Assembly (NCBI GenBank): GCA_013696695.1
Contig: JACCYD010000426.1
Coordinates: 1-5,425 of the forward strand
From: Deltaproteobacteria bacterium
GTDB taxonomy: Bacteria; Myxococcota_A; Polyangia; Haliangiales; Haliangiaceae
Reading direction: 5' to 3'
DNA length: 5,425 nucleotides
Position 1 is the first letter of the stretch. Each line of letters begins with the position of its first letter. Position numbers and translations under genes: made by a program. The notes beneath the pieces were generated by a model, which was not told the DNA's origin, ran no database searches, and was given only the letters and a program-made list of their open reading frames with translations. Below, piece after piece: positions 1 to 5,347 of the stretch.

Positions 1-151
1 AGACGTCGCAGAACGGCTCGGTCATGACGACGTCGATCGCCCGGCTGCCACCGAACCCGTCGCCCTTGCCGTCGTCCCACCAGTTGTTGTCCTCGTGGGG
101 GCGACCGATGCAGGCGGTGCAAACTGCCAGCAACAGGGCAAGCGCGCGCAT
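1..151 (-). CDS. Partial secreted lipoprotein, N-terminus only (function unknown)
   Basis: Reading leftwards from the ATG at 151-149, 50 residues are visible before the window ends, so the gene is truncated by the left edge. The start is MRALALLLAVCTAC, a short basic-plus-hydrophobic signal peptide with two candidate lipobox cysteines: C11 (preceded by L-A-V) and C14. Lipidation and anchoring to an envelope membrane are therefore likely. After the cysteine comes a hydrophilic linker rich in D, G, N and W (two adjacent Trp at 25-26, then a DDGKGDG stretch), a common spacer type in myxobacterial lipoproteins, followed by what looks like the first strand of a folded domain ending in FCDV. The catalytic or binding part lies outside the window, so no function is assigned. 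No Shine-Dalgarno is obvious. It is divergent from the DoxX gene across a 159-base gap. Confidence 0.72.
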   Translation of the reverse strand, partial: MRALALLLAVCTACIGRPHEDNNWWDDGKGDGFGGSRAIDVVMTEPFCDV

Positions 152-310
152 GCGCGAGGGAGTGCAGCCGCCGTGCCCCTGCGGTTGGCCCGCAGTTCAG
201 CCGGTTAGCGAGCGCACTGGCAAGTCGAGTAGCCGATGTTGGCAGCGAATCGACCAACGCCGCCGCCGCGGTAGCCACACACGCTGGATGGATCTGCGCT
301 ACGCATCCGC
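152..310. other. Divergent intergenic region between lipoprotein and DoxX genes
   Basis: This 159-base stretch separates two divergent gene starts and should contain both promoters. No convincing -35/-10 pair, operator repeat, terminator or small ORF with good coding character was found. A TACGCA sequence ends 5 bases before the DoxX ATG, one base short of the TANNNT pattern seen at other starts in the window. Confidence 0.4.
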
Positions 311-709
311 ATGCTCGATTTCCGGCCGTTCGAGACGGCGTCGTTTGTCGCGTTGCGGATCATCAGCGGTCTCCTGTTCGCGTTGCACGGCGTGCAGAAG
401 ATCTTCGGCATCCTCGCCGACGCGCCGGCCGAATTCGGAACGCAGATGTGGGCCGGTGGACTGATCGAGCTGATCGGCGGTGTGTGCATCGCGATCGGCC
501 TGTTGACGCGGCCGATGGCGATCCTCGCGTCGGGCACGATGGCGGTCGCGTACATCCAGTTTCACTGGAAGGGAGCCCTCGACCAGAACTTCTTTCCGGC
601 CGTCAATAAAGGCGACGCCGCGGTCCTCTATTGCTTCCTGTTCCTCTACTTCGCCCTGCGCCGCGACAATCCGGCGTCAGTCGATCGCCTGATCTTCGGA
701 AAGCGCTAG
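311..709 (+). CDS. DoxX family membrane protein
   Basis: A 132-residue, four-helix inner-membrane protein of the DoxX family, the usual length for the group. Helices lie at roughly residues 11-33, 47-66, 68-86 and 102-117. The diagnostic HGVQK motif is at residues 26-30 at the end of helix 1. Helix 2 has the family's G-G-x-x-E-x-x-G pattern (from G49) followed by GLLTRP at 63-68. The loop before the last helix has N99-K-G-D ahead of A-x-L-Y-C-F, and the C-terminus carries the usual S-x-D-x-L element (S123 to L127). The family is named after a subunit of an archaeal thiosulfate:quinone oxidoreductase. Most bacterial members have no proven substrate and are linked to redox or thiol stress, so a specific activity cannot be given. 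The ATG at 311 is the only sensible start. The zinc-ribbon gene follows 7 bases downstream on the same strand, which suggests co-transcription. Confidence 0.9.
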   Translation: MLDFRPFETASFVALRIISGLLFALHGVQKIFGILADAPAEFGTQMWAGGLIELIGGVCIAIGLLTRPMAILASGTMAVAYIQFHWKGALDQNFFPAVNKGDAAVLYCFLFLYFALRRDNPASVDRLIFGKR

Positions 710-716
710 CGCCGTG

Positions 717-887
717 ATGGCGCTGGTCTACATCCTCATCGGCATCGTCGCGGTGTTCGTGTGGTTCTGGTGGGCGGGCGACACGCTGTGTCCCCGCTGC
801 GGAACCGAGCTGACGAAGGAGTTCGGTGCGCCGTGGCAGCGGAGCAACCGCTGCTCGTGTGGCTGGCGGACCGGCGAGCGACCTTAG
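717..887 (+). CDS. Small membrane-anchored zinc-ribbon protein (56 aa)
   Basis: A short but convincing gene. Residues 3-21 form one hydrophobic helix ending in a W/F-rich cluster (VWFWWAG), followed by a cytoplasmic-type mini zinc ribbon with C25-P-R-C28-G and, after an 17-residue loop, C46-S-C48-G-W50. Four cysteines in CxxC...CxC spacing can bind one zinc ion. No known family name is recognised, and a role in protein or nucleic-acid contact at the membrane is only a guess. Coding is supported by the intact motif, G/C-rich third positions and operon-like placement 7 bases after the DoxX stop. A GTG at 714 directly before the ATG would add one residue and sits at better distance from a GGAAAG (698-703) that could act as ribosome-binding site. 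The TAG stop abuts the stop of the opposing remnant gene. Confidence 0.72.
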   Translation: MALVYILIGIVAVFVWFWWAGDTLCPRCGTELTKEFGAPWQRSNRCSCGWRTGERP

Positions 888-1194
888 CTACTTCGGGCCC
901 GAGGGTGCGGCGCGGGGCGATCCGCCCGAAGTCGTGGCTCCCCTTCCGGGCGTCGCAGGGCGGATCACGAAGCCAACCACGCGGAGACCCTCGCTCTTGT
1001 AGAGCACGCGCTCGCAGCGGCTGCGCCGATCGCGCGCTCGAGCCGCTGGCGATCCGCGGCGTCGAAGGCGGCTTGATTGGCAAAGCCCGCACAGGGGGCT
1101 CGTTCGACGATGGTGCCGTTGTCGGAGGTGGGGTGGGGGACCGCGGCCCCGCCGCAGCCGTGACCCACGACAGCACCGTGAGGAGGCGGATCAC
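888..1194 (-). pseudogene. Remnant of a lipoprotein-type alpha/beta hydrolase, frameshifted and truncated
   Basis: No single frame is coding throughout, but good coding character passes from frame to frame on the minus strand. From GTG at 1194 comes a signal peptide, MIRLLTVLSWVTA. Around 1146-1155 the reading moves to a second frame giving CGGAAVPHPTSDNGTIVE and then AFDAADRQRLERAIGAAA. Near 1015-1022 it moves to a third frame giving CERVLYKSEGLRVVGFVIRP, which ends at a TAG at 888-890. The YKSEGLRVVGFVIRP block resembles the N-terminal beta strands of S9/prolyl-oligopeptidase-type alpha/beta hydrolases. A possible further piece, HDFGRIAP in the first frame near 915-930, resembles the segment after their oxyanion region. 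The nucleophile-containing body of such an enzyme (over 200 residues) is absent. Each shift needs one missing base. The lipobox C arises only if the first shift is repaired, which supports it. The start is backed by a TACCCT box 6 bases upstream. The hydrolase assignment is by recall of the motif and is moderate at best. Confidence 0.5.
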
Positions 1195-1200
1195 CGTCGC

Positions 1201-1206
1201 AGGGTA
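1201..1206 (-). promoter_or_regulatory. Putative -10 box (TACCCT) of the hydrolase remnant, leaderless type
   Basis: On the minus strand TACCCT is followed by a 6-base spacer and then the GTG at 1194. It fits TANNNT and would put transcription initiation at or next to the start codon. No good -35 is seen. Confidence 0.35.
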
Positions 1207-1243
1207 GGCGGAATTGGAATTCGAAACCTCGCTCGGTGTCCGC

Positions 1244-1249
1244 TATGCT
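1244..1249 (+). promoter_or_regulatory. Putative -10 box (TATGCT) of the beta-lactamase-like gene
   Basis: TATGCT overlaps the ATG at 1245. If it is the -10 box, the mRNA would begin near the in-frame GTG at 1257, 7 bases downstream, giving a leaderless message and a protein 4 residues shorter. No -35 match is evident at 16-18 bases upstream. Confidence 0.3.
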
Positions 1250-2372
1250 TGGCTTCGTGGCTCTGGCGTGGCTCGCAGGAATTCTGAGTGTCCTCATGGG
1301 GTCGTGCCCGAACGATCCCAGCGACGTGTTGTTCGGCCAGTACGACGGCAACGCGCCGGGCGCCACGATCGCGGTCGTCCGCGACGGTGCGATCATCTAC
1401 GAGCGATCGTTCGGCATCGCGAACCTCGATACCGGCGAGAAGGCCTCGAGCCAGACCAACTACCGGCTCGCATCGATCACCAAGACGTTCACCGGCATGG
1501 CGATCCATATGCTGGCGGAGAAGAAGTTGCTGTCGATCGGAGATCCGGTCACGCGCTTTCTCCCGGAGCTCAACGAAGTCGCGCCGAAGGTCACGCTCAA
1601 GCACCTGTTGATGCACACCTCGGGGTTGCCGGAATACGAGAAGCTGCTGCCCCAGAGCGATCCGAAGGCGCCGCTCAAGCAGATCGTCGATCGCGACGTG
1701 CTCGCGATGATCAAGTCACAGAAGCCGATCACCGAGCCCGGCAAGCGGTACCGCTACAACAACACCGGCTACGCGCTGCTCGCGCTCGTGATCGAACGCG
1801 TGTCGAAGCTGTCGTACGCCGAGTTCCTCCACCGCAACATCTTCACGCCCGTCGGCATGGCGTCGTCGCTGGTCTACGCGAAGGACGCGAAGATTCCGAA
1901 CCGAGCGCTCGGCTACAGCGCTACCGACTTGCGGTTCACCAATACCGATCAGGATCGCACCACCGCCGTGCTCGGCGACGGCGGCGTTTACTCGTCGGCG
2001 AAAGATCTCGCGTTGTGGATCGACGCGCTCGATCATCACAAGTTGATCGATGCCAAGCGGCTCGCCGAAGCCACCAGCGCTCAGGTCCGCACCGACACGC
2101 CGGGCCTGTCGTACGGCCTCGGCTGGCGCGTCGGTGAGGAGCGGGGCGAGCGCGTCGCGTTCCACACCGGCACGACGAGCGGGTTCAAGAACGTCCTGCT
2201 GTGGGTGCCGTCGCGCAGGCTCGGCGTGATCGTGCTGACCAACCGGCGACAAGGCGATCCGCTGTGGCTCGGTTGGTTGTTGCTGCAACGGTTCTGGGAT
2301 CCCGTGCAGAGCGCCGTGCCGATGCCGACGATTGCCCCGACGCCTGTTCTGCCGACCCCGATCTTGCCGTAG
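1245..2372 (+). CDS. Serine beta-lactamase / D-Ala-D-Ala peptidase-like hydrolase (class C / PBP4* fold), exported
   Basis: A complete 375-residue enzyme of the beta-lactamase/transpeptidase-like superfamily (family S12 type). Numbered from the ATG at 1245, the nucleophile motif S77-I-T-K80 lies in RLASITKTF, the second motif Y171-N-N173 in YRYNNTGYALL, and the third motif H307-T-G309 in AFHTGTTSG, so all catalytic elements are present. LLMHTSGLP near residues 121-129 is also typical. The N-terminus is a hydrophobic signal segment ending in VLMGSC, so it is probably exported and possibly lipidated at C21. The n-region lacks basic residues. The C-terminus is a Pro-rich tail (about residues 359-375). 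Substrate cannot be told: members act as beta-lactamases, peptidoglycan peptidases or esterases. Start choice is open between GTG 1236, ATG 1245 and GTG 1257, with no clear ribosome-binding site. It converges on dps with 24 bases between the stops. Confidence 0.9.
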   Translation: MLGFVALAWLAGILSVLMGSCPNDPSDVLFGQYDGNAPGATIAVVRDGAIIYERSFGIANLDTGEKASSQTNYRLASITKTFTGMAIHMLAEKKLLSIGDPVTRFLPELNEVAPKVTLKHLLMHTSGLPEYEKLLPQSDPKAPLKQIVDRDVLAMIKSQKPITEPGKRYRYNNTGYALLALVIERVSKLSYAEFLHRNIFTPVGMASSLVYAKDAKIPNRALGYSATDLRFTNTDQDRTTAVLGDGGVYSSAKDLALWIDALDHHKLIDAKRLAEATSAQVRTDTPGLSYGLGWRVGEERGERVAFHTGTTSGFKNVLLWVPSRRLGVIVLTNRRQGDPLWLGWLLLQRFWDPVQSAVPMPTIAPTPVLPTPILP

Positions 2373-2396
2373 GCGACGTAACCGCCGGCCCTGTGG

Positions 2397-2864
2397 CTAC
2401 TCGAGCAGGCTGCGCAGCATCCACGCGGTCTTCTCGTGGACCTGCATCCGCTGCGTGAGCAGATCGCACGTGGGCTGATCGCTCGCACCGTCGGCCGCCT
2501 TGAAGACCTCGCGTGCCGTGCGCGCGACCGTCTCGTGGCCTTCGACGAGCCGCTGGATCATGTCCTCGGCTTTCGGCACGCCATCCTCTTCCTTGATCGA
2601 CGACAGCTCGCCGAACTGCTTGTACGTGCCGGGCGCGGGCACACCGAGAGCGCGAATGCGTTCGGCGACGAGATCCACGGCGAGCGCGAGCTCGTTGTAC
2701 TGGGTCTCGAACATCAGGTGCAGCGTCTGGAACATCTTGCCGGTCACGTTCCAGTGAAAGTTGTGGGTCTTGAGATAGAGCGTGTAGGTGTCGGCGAGGA
2801 CGCGCGACAGGCCGCCGGCGATCTCCTTGCGCTTGCTTTCGTCGATCCCGATGTCGATCTTCAT
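2397..2864 (-). CDS. dps: Dps-family DNA-protecting ferritin-like ferroxidase
   Basis: A 155-residue Dps protein, full length for the family. It forms a spherical 12-subunit shell that oxidises Fe(II) with peroxide and stores the iron, protecting DNA during starvation and oxidative stress. The inter-subunit ferroxidase residues are all in place: H37 (in HNFHWNVTG), H49 (TLHLMF), E53, D64 and E68 (VDLVAERI), with the same 12-, 27- and 31-residue spacing from the first His as in E. coli Dps H51/H63/D78/E82. The C-terminus ends in the usual QVHEKTAWMLRSLLE with no DNA-binding tail, and there is no long Lys-rich N-terminal tail, so DNA binding may be weak. The ATG at 2864 gives the usual MKIDIGI start. 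An in-frame ATG at 2894 would add MARVYAVKDL and overlap the start codon of the divergent gene. A TAAAAG 5 bases before the 2864 ATG is a poor -10 candidate. Confidence 0.95.
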   Translation of the reverse strand: MKIDIGIDESKRKEIAGGLSRVLADTYTLYLKTHNFHWNVTGKMFQTLHLMFETQYNELALAVDLVAERIRALGVPAPGTYKQFGELSSIKEEDGVPKAEDMIQRLVEGHETVARTAREVFKAADGASDQPTCDLLTQRMQVHEKTAWMLRSLLE

Positions 2865-2880
2865 GAGGTCTTTTACCGCA

Positions 2881-2886
2881 TAGACT
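2881..2886 (+). promoter_or_regulatory. Putative -10 box (TAGACT) of the frameshifted unknown gene
   Basis: TAGACT is followed by a 6-base spacer and then the ATG at 2893, fitting the TANNNT leaderless arrangement. It lies in the 28-base gap between the two divergent starts (dps at 2864, unknown gene at 2893). No -35 or Shine-Dalgarno is evident. Confidence 0.38.
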
Positions 2887-2892
2887 CGCGCC

Positions 2893-3605
2893 ATGTCTGA
2901 ACGGTTCGTCGAAGGGTTTGCGGTCTCGATGTCCAAGCTCGCGGCGCTGTACGGCACCGCGGCGCTCTCGCACGCAAAGGTCTCGAAGGTGCTGTCGAAG
3001 AAGTCGATCTGGGAAGACATCGCGATGACGTTCGGTGACGGCGACGAAGACGAAGGTTCGCCGGCGGTGGTCGAAGGGCTCGATGCGCTCGCGGCCGGCA
3101 AGGTGCCGAGGTCTCCTATCCCGAGCGCCTGACGCAGCTCGTGCTGCACGCGTATGCCGAGCCGTTGAAGCCAGAGACGATGGAATCGAACTTCATGCCC
3201 GCCGCCGACGACGGGTTGTGGAATCCGGCGTTCAAGGCGCTCGGCATGAAGACGATCGCGAAGCAGTGGGGCAAATCGAACCTCCCGTTCCCCACCAAGG
3301 CCGCAAAGAAGGCGGGATGGGGCTGGCCGATCTTCACCGTCGTCGAGCCGGCGGCTCTCGCGCTGTGGAAGGCGGAGCTCGCCACGCCGTGGCGCAAGAA
3401 GCTCGCGACGCTGCCCAACACCACGTTCGACCCGGATGCCGACGAGGACGACGAGGACGCGTTCATGAGCCGCGATGAGGTCGAGGCCGGGATCGCGGCG
3501 CTCGAGAAGTGGGTCACCAAGGCCTCGAAGCCCTTCGCGACGAAGAAGCTGGCAGCTTCGAAGACCGGCAACGCGCTCGTGCTGATCCTCGACGGCGATC
3601 AGTGA
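2893..3605 (+). pseudogene. Frameshifted gene of unknown function, tentatively DUF7691-like (about 237 aa if repaired)
   Basis: Two open stretches in different frames read as one protein. The first (from ATG 2893) runs SERFVEGFAVSMSKLAALYG to GLDALAAGK (K70), then loses sense and stops at 3130-3132. The second is open from about 3105, giving EVSYPERLTQLVLHAYAEPL and ending in ALVLILDGDQ at 3605. One missing base at 3103-3105 (AAG-GT-GCC) would join them. The second half alone could start at GTG 3141 (154 residues), but the coding run before that GTG argues against it being a real start. The layout (an opening segment AVSMSKLAALYG, a mid-protein HAYAEPL helix, ALGM, then PFPTKAAKKAGWGWP) reminds me of the DUF7691 family. 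This is recall only. Acidic runs occur at about residues 48-54 and in the C-terminal third. It is soluble with no signal peptide. There is no slippery heptamer to suggest programmed frameshifting. The methyltransferase follows 42 bases later on the same strand. Confidence 0.7.
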
Positions 3606-3647
3606 ACGCGCGGGCCACGATGACCGGGCAAGCGCGACAGAGCGTCG

Positions 3648-4301
3648 ATGACCGTGCAACACGATGACCGAGGACCCGCGGGCGTCATATCACTGCGTGC
3701 GGGCTATGCGACGGTCGCGCGCGGCTATCGCGAGCAGATCGGCGGCGAGCTGGCAGGCAAGCCGCTCGATCGCGCGTTCCTCGCGGCGTTCGCGGAGCGC
3801 TGTCGCGGCCGGATCGCCGACGTCGGCTGCGGACCGGGACACGTCGCGGCGTTTCTTGCCGAGCACGGCGCAGAGGTCGAAGGGCTCGATCTGTCGCCCG
3901 CGATGATCGAGGAGGCGAGGGCGGCGTTTCCGGCGCTCGCGTTTCGCGTCGCCGACATGTTCGCGCTGCCGTACGAGCCAGGTGCCCTCGCCGGGATTGT
4001 CTCGTTCTACTCGGTCGTGCACCTGCGCACCGACGAGCTCGCGGCGCCGTTCGCCGAGTTTCATCGCGTGCTCGCAGCTGGCGGCCTCCTCGCGGTGGCG
4101 TTTCACGTCGGTACCGAAACGGTGCACGTCGACGAGCTGTTCGGTGCTGCGACCAGCCTCGACTTCATGTTTCACGAGCCCGGCGCCGTGAGCGCGGCGC
4201 TGGTCTCGGCGGGCTTTACGCTCGAAGCGCGCCTCGATCGTGCGCCGTATCCGGGTGTCGAGCACGCGAGCCAGCGGACCTACGTGCTCGCCCGCAAGTA
4301 A
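3648..4301 (+). CDS. Class I SAM-dependent methyltransferase
   Basis: A 217-residue soluble enzyme with a Rossmann-type methyltransferase domain from about residue 50 to 155. Motif I is D58-V-G-C-G-P-G-H65, the SAM-binding glycine loop. The acidic residue at the end of strand 2 is D81 in GLDLSPAM and contacts the SAM ribose. Motif II is the VADMFALPY segment (D103), and the post-strand-4 segment is SFYSVVHL (about 119-126). An N-terminal YATVARGY (20-27) corresponds to the YD.VA..Y helix of UbiE/Methyltransf_11-type enzymes. This fits general small-molecule methyltransferases; the substrate is unknown and the acceptor-binding C-terminal part (VHVDELFGAATSLDFMFHEP) gives no clue. The ATG at 3648 has only a weak GAGCG upstream. 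It may be co-transcribed with the preceding frameshifted gene, since the gap is 42 bases with no terminator. Confidence 0.88.
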   Translation: MTVQHDDRGPAGVISLRAGYATVARGYREQIGGELAGKPLDRAFLAAFAERCRGRIADVGCGPGHVAAFLAEHGAEVEGLDLSPAMIEEARAAFPALAFRVADMFALPYEPGALAGIVSFYSVVHLRTDELAAPFAEFHRVLAAGGLLAVAFHVGTETVHVDELFGAATSLDFMFHEPGAVSAALVSAGFTLEARLDRAPYPGVEHASQRTYVLARK

Positions 4302-4343
4302 CTTCGGTTGGAGTCGTGCCGGCTCCTGGGCGATGATGCGACG

Positions 4344-4456
4344 ATGTACCGGCTGGGCGCAGCTCTGCTCGTCGGCTGTGGTCGCCGGCGCAGCCCGCCG
4401 CGAAGATGTTCATCGACGAGATCGTCGCCGATACAGCTCCGACTCCCTGCGAGTGA
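4344..4456 (+). pseudogene. Small frameshifted lipoprotein remnant (about 38 aa)
   Basis: From ATG 4344 the reading MYRLGAALLVGCGRRRSPP looks like a lipoprotein signal peptide with lipobox L-V-G-C (C12) and a short hydrophilic linker. After about 4398 that frame degrades into low-quality sequence. The frame one base earlier gives KMFIDEIVADTAPTPCE and a TGA at 4454-4456, with normal codon bias. One missing base near 4398-4403 joins them into a protein of about 38 residues. The join is supported because the resulting stop abuts the stop of the opposing acetyltransferase gene, as at two other junctions in the window. No function can be proposed. The 42-base gap after the methyltransferase stop suggests possible co-transcription. 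It could also be chance sequence, as the pieces are short. Confidence 0.35.
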
Positions 4457-4981
4457 TCACAGCGGCTTCGCGAGGTAGATCGCGGTCTCGTTCGGCATGT
4501 ACGGCCCGTAGAGCCGGGTGTCGACACCGCACAACGCGTAGCCGAGCCGCTCGTACGCGGCGACCGCCGGGACGTTGACGTTGCTGGTCTCGATCCACAC
4601 ATGATCCGCGCCGACCTCGCGACCGTGCGCTTCGGCGCGCTCGATCAGCGCACGCCCGACGCCGCGTCGTCGCCAGGTTGGATCGATGTAGAGGAACCAC
4701 AGGGTGAGGCGTGCGTTCCACGGCTGGTACTCGACGGTCGCGAAGCCCCGCACGCCGCCGTCGTCAGCGACCCAGCCGACGCGCCAGCGCGCCCACGCCG
4801 CGAACACCTCGTCGATCTCGTAGCGCTTGACGAGCGGCGCATCGAGCTGGCGCTCGACGAGCTCGATACCCCGCGGCCTGGTGACGATGTCGAACACCGT
4901 CTGCGTCTCGAACGAGGTGTCGATCGCCTCGACGGCCTCCCGGTCGGTCTTGCGATCGAGCGTACGGATCACGAGCGCCAT
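4457..4981 (-). CDS. GNAT family N-acetyltransferase, streptothricin-acetyltransferase-like
   Basis: A 174-residue acetyl-CoA-dependent GNAT enzyme, complete. Motif A is at residues 97-112 (LYIDPTWRRRGVGRAL), with the pyrophosphate-binding R104-x-x-G107-x-G109 loop. The C-terminal motif B block, ETSNVNVPAVAAYERLGYAL (131-150), followed by G-V-D-T-R-L-Y (152-158) and ending N-E-T-A-I-Y-L, matches the ET.N.NVPA..FY...GF.L.G.D..LY pattern of streptothricin acetyltransferases (SatA/Sat group). Activity on streptothricin, a different amine, or protein lysine cannot be decided from motifs. Chromosomal relatives are often simple amine acetyltransferases. The N-terminal half has the usual strand-helix core, with W-rich AAWARWRVGWVADD at 61-74. 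No Shine-Dalgarno is seen, but a TAACGT box lies 6 bases before the ATG, so a leaderless mRNA is possible. Its TGA stop abuts the TGA of the small lipoprotein remnant in the palindrome TGATCA. Confidence 0.88.
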   Translation of the reverse strand: MALVIRTLDRKTDREAVEAIDTSFETQTVFDIVTRPRGIELVERQLDAPLVKRYEIDEVFAAWARWRVGWVADDGGVRGFATVEYQPWNARLTLWFLYIDPTWRRRGVGRALIERAEAHGREVGADHVWIETSNVNVPAVAAYERLGYALCGVDTRLYGPYMPNETAIYLAKPL

Positions 4982-4987
4982 CGCGGC

Positions 4988-4993
4988 ACGTTA
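4988..4993 (-). promoter_or_regulatory. Putative -10 box (TAACGT) of the acetyltransferase gene
   Basis: On the minus strand TAACGT is followed by a 6-base spacer and the ATG at 4981, fitting the TANNNT leaderless arrangement. No -35 element is recognisable 16-18 bases further upstream. Confidence 0.38.
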
Positions 4994-5099
4994 CAGCGAA
5001 CCGACCGCACGTGCTCCCGTCGAGGACCCTCGCGGCCAGCTCCAAGGCGAAGCGCGCTCGTCGGCGAAGCCCGCAGCCGCGCTCCTCGAGAAGTTCGGG

Positions 5100-5105
5100 T
5101 AGAGT
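5100..5105 (+). promoter_or_regulatory. Putative -10 box (TAGAGT) of the 78-aa gene
   Basis: TAGAGT is followed by 5 bases and the ATG at 5111, fitting the TANNNT leaderless arrangement. There is no Shine-Dalgarno in the remaining spacer. Confidence 0.38.
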
Positions 5106-5110
5106 GCGGC

Positions 5111-5347
5111 ATGTCCGACGAACCCCAGCTGCGCACGATGTTGGCGAAGGCGGTCGAGCTCCTTCGCGGAGCCACCGACCTCACGATGGACGAGGTCATC
5201 GGGCTGCGCGCGTTACCGGAGTCGGTGCGTACGCCCGAGGTTTGCTATTCACTCGGCGTCATCGAAGGTGCGGCGGCCGCAGCGCGCGCCACGCCGCGCG
5301 AGCTGCTCGAAGACCACGATCTGCTGACCGCCGCGAAGCGCACGTAA
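5111..5347 (+). CDS. Small hypothetical protein (78 aa)
   Basis: I do not recognise a family. The 78-residue product is soluble and predicted mostly helical: MLAKAVELLRG (10-20), TMDEVIGLRAL (25-35), an Ala-rich helix VIEGAAAAARAT (50-61) and RELLEDHDLLTAAKR (63-77). A single Cys is at 45 (VCYSLGV). It has no signal peptide, membrane segment or metal motif. Coding is supported by strong G/C third-position bias throughout, an ATG placed 5 bases after a TAGAGT box, and a TAA that abuts the stop of the opposing gene. The frame is open far upstream of this ATG, but that upstream part lies antisense to the acetyltransferase gene and has no protein-like character. The divergent acetyltransferase start lies 129 bases away, which leaves room for both promoters. 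A small helical adaptor or regulator is possible but unproven. Confidence 0.68.
   Translation: MSDEPQLRTMLAKAVELLRGATDLTMDEVIGLRALPESVRTPEVCYSLGVIEGAAAAARATPRELLEDHDLLTAAKRT

Noticed and set aside
145..156. Perfect 12-base palindrome CGCGCATGCGCG over the lipoprotein start codon
   Set aside because: Alternating C/G sequence of this sort is frequent in G+C-rich DNA; no second copy was seen to suggest an operator.
1716..2288. 190-residue minus-strand open reading
   Set aside because: Antisense shadow of the beta-lactamase-like gene, whose catalytic motifs are intact.
2373..2396. Possible bidirectional terminator between the beta-lactamase-like gene and dps
   Set aside because: Only a 4-bp GGCG/CGCC stem is available and there is no T run on either strand.
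3095..3112. Programmed -1 frameshift joining the two halves of the unknown gene
   Set aside because: No X-XXY-YYZ slippery heptamer or clear downstream hairpin; a simple base loss is the better explanation.
2895..3662. Open minus-strand extension upstream of dps giving a 421-residue reading
   Set aside because: It lies antisense to the unknown gene, has no protein-like character, and Dps is complete from 2864.
4310..4326. Hairpin (6-bp stem, 5-base loop) just after the methyltransferase stop
   Set aside because: One G-T pair, short stem and no following T run; not a credible intrinsic terminator.
4601..5110. Long open plus-strand reading that continues into the 78-residue gene
   Set aside because: Most of it is the antisense of the acetyltransferase; codon bias supports coding only from ATG 5111.
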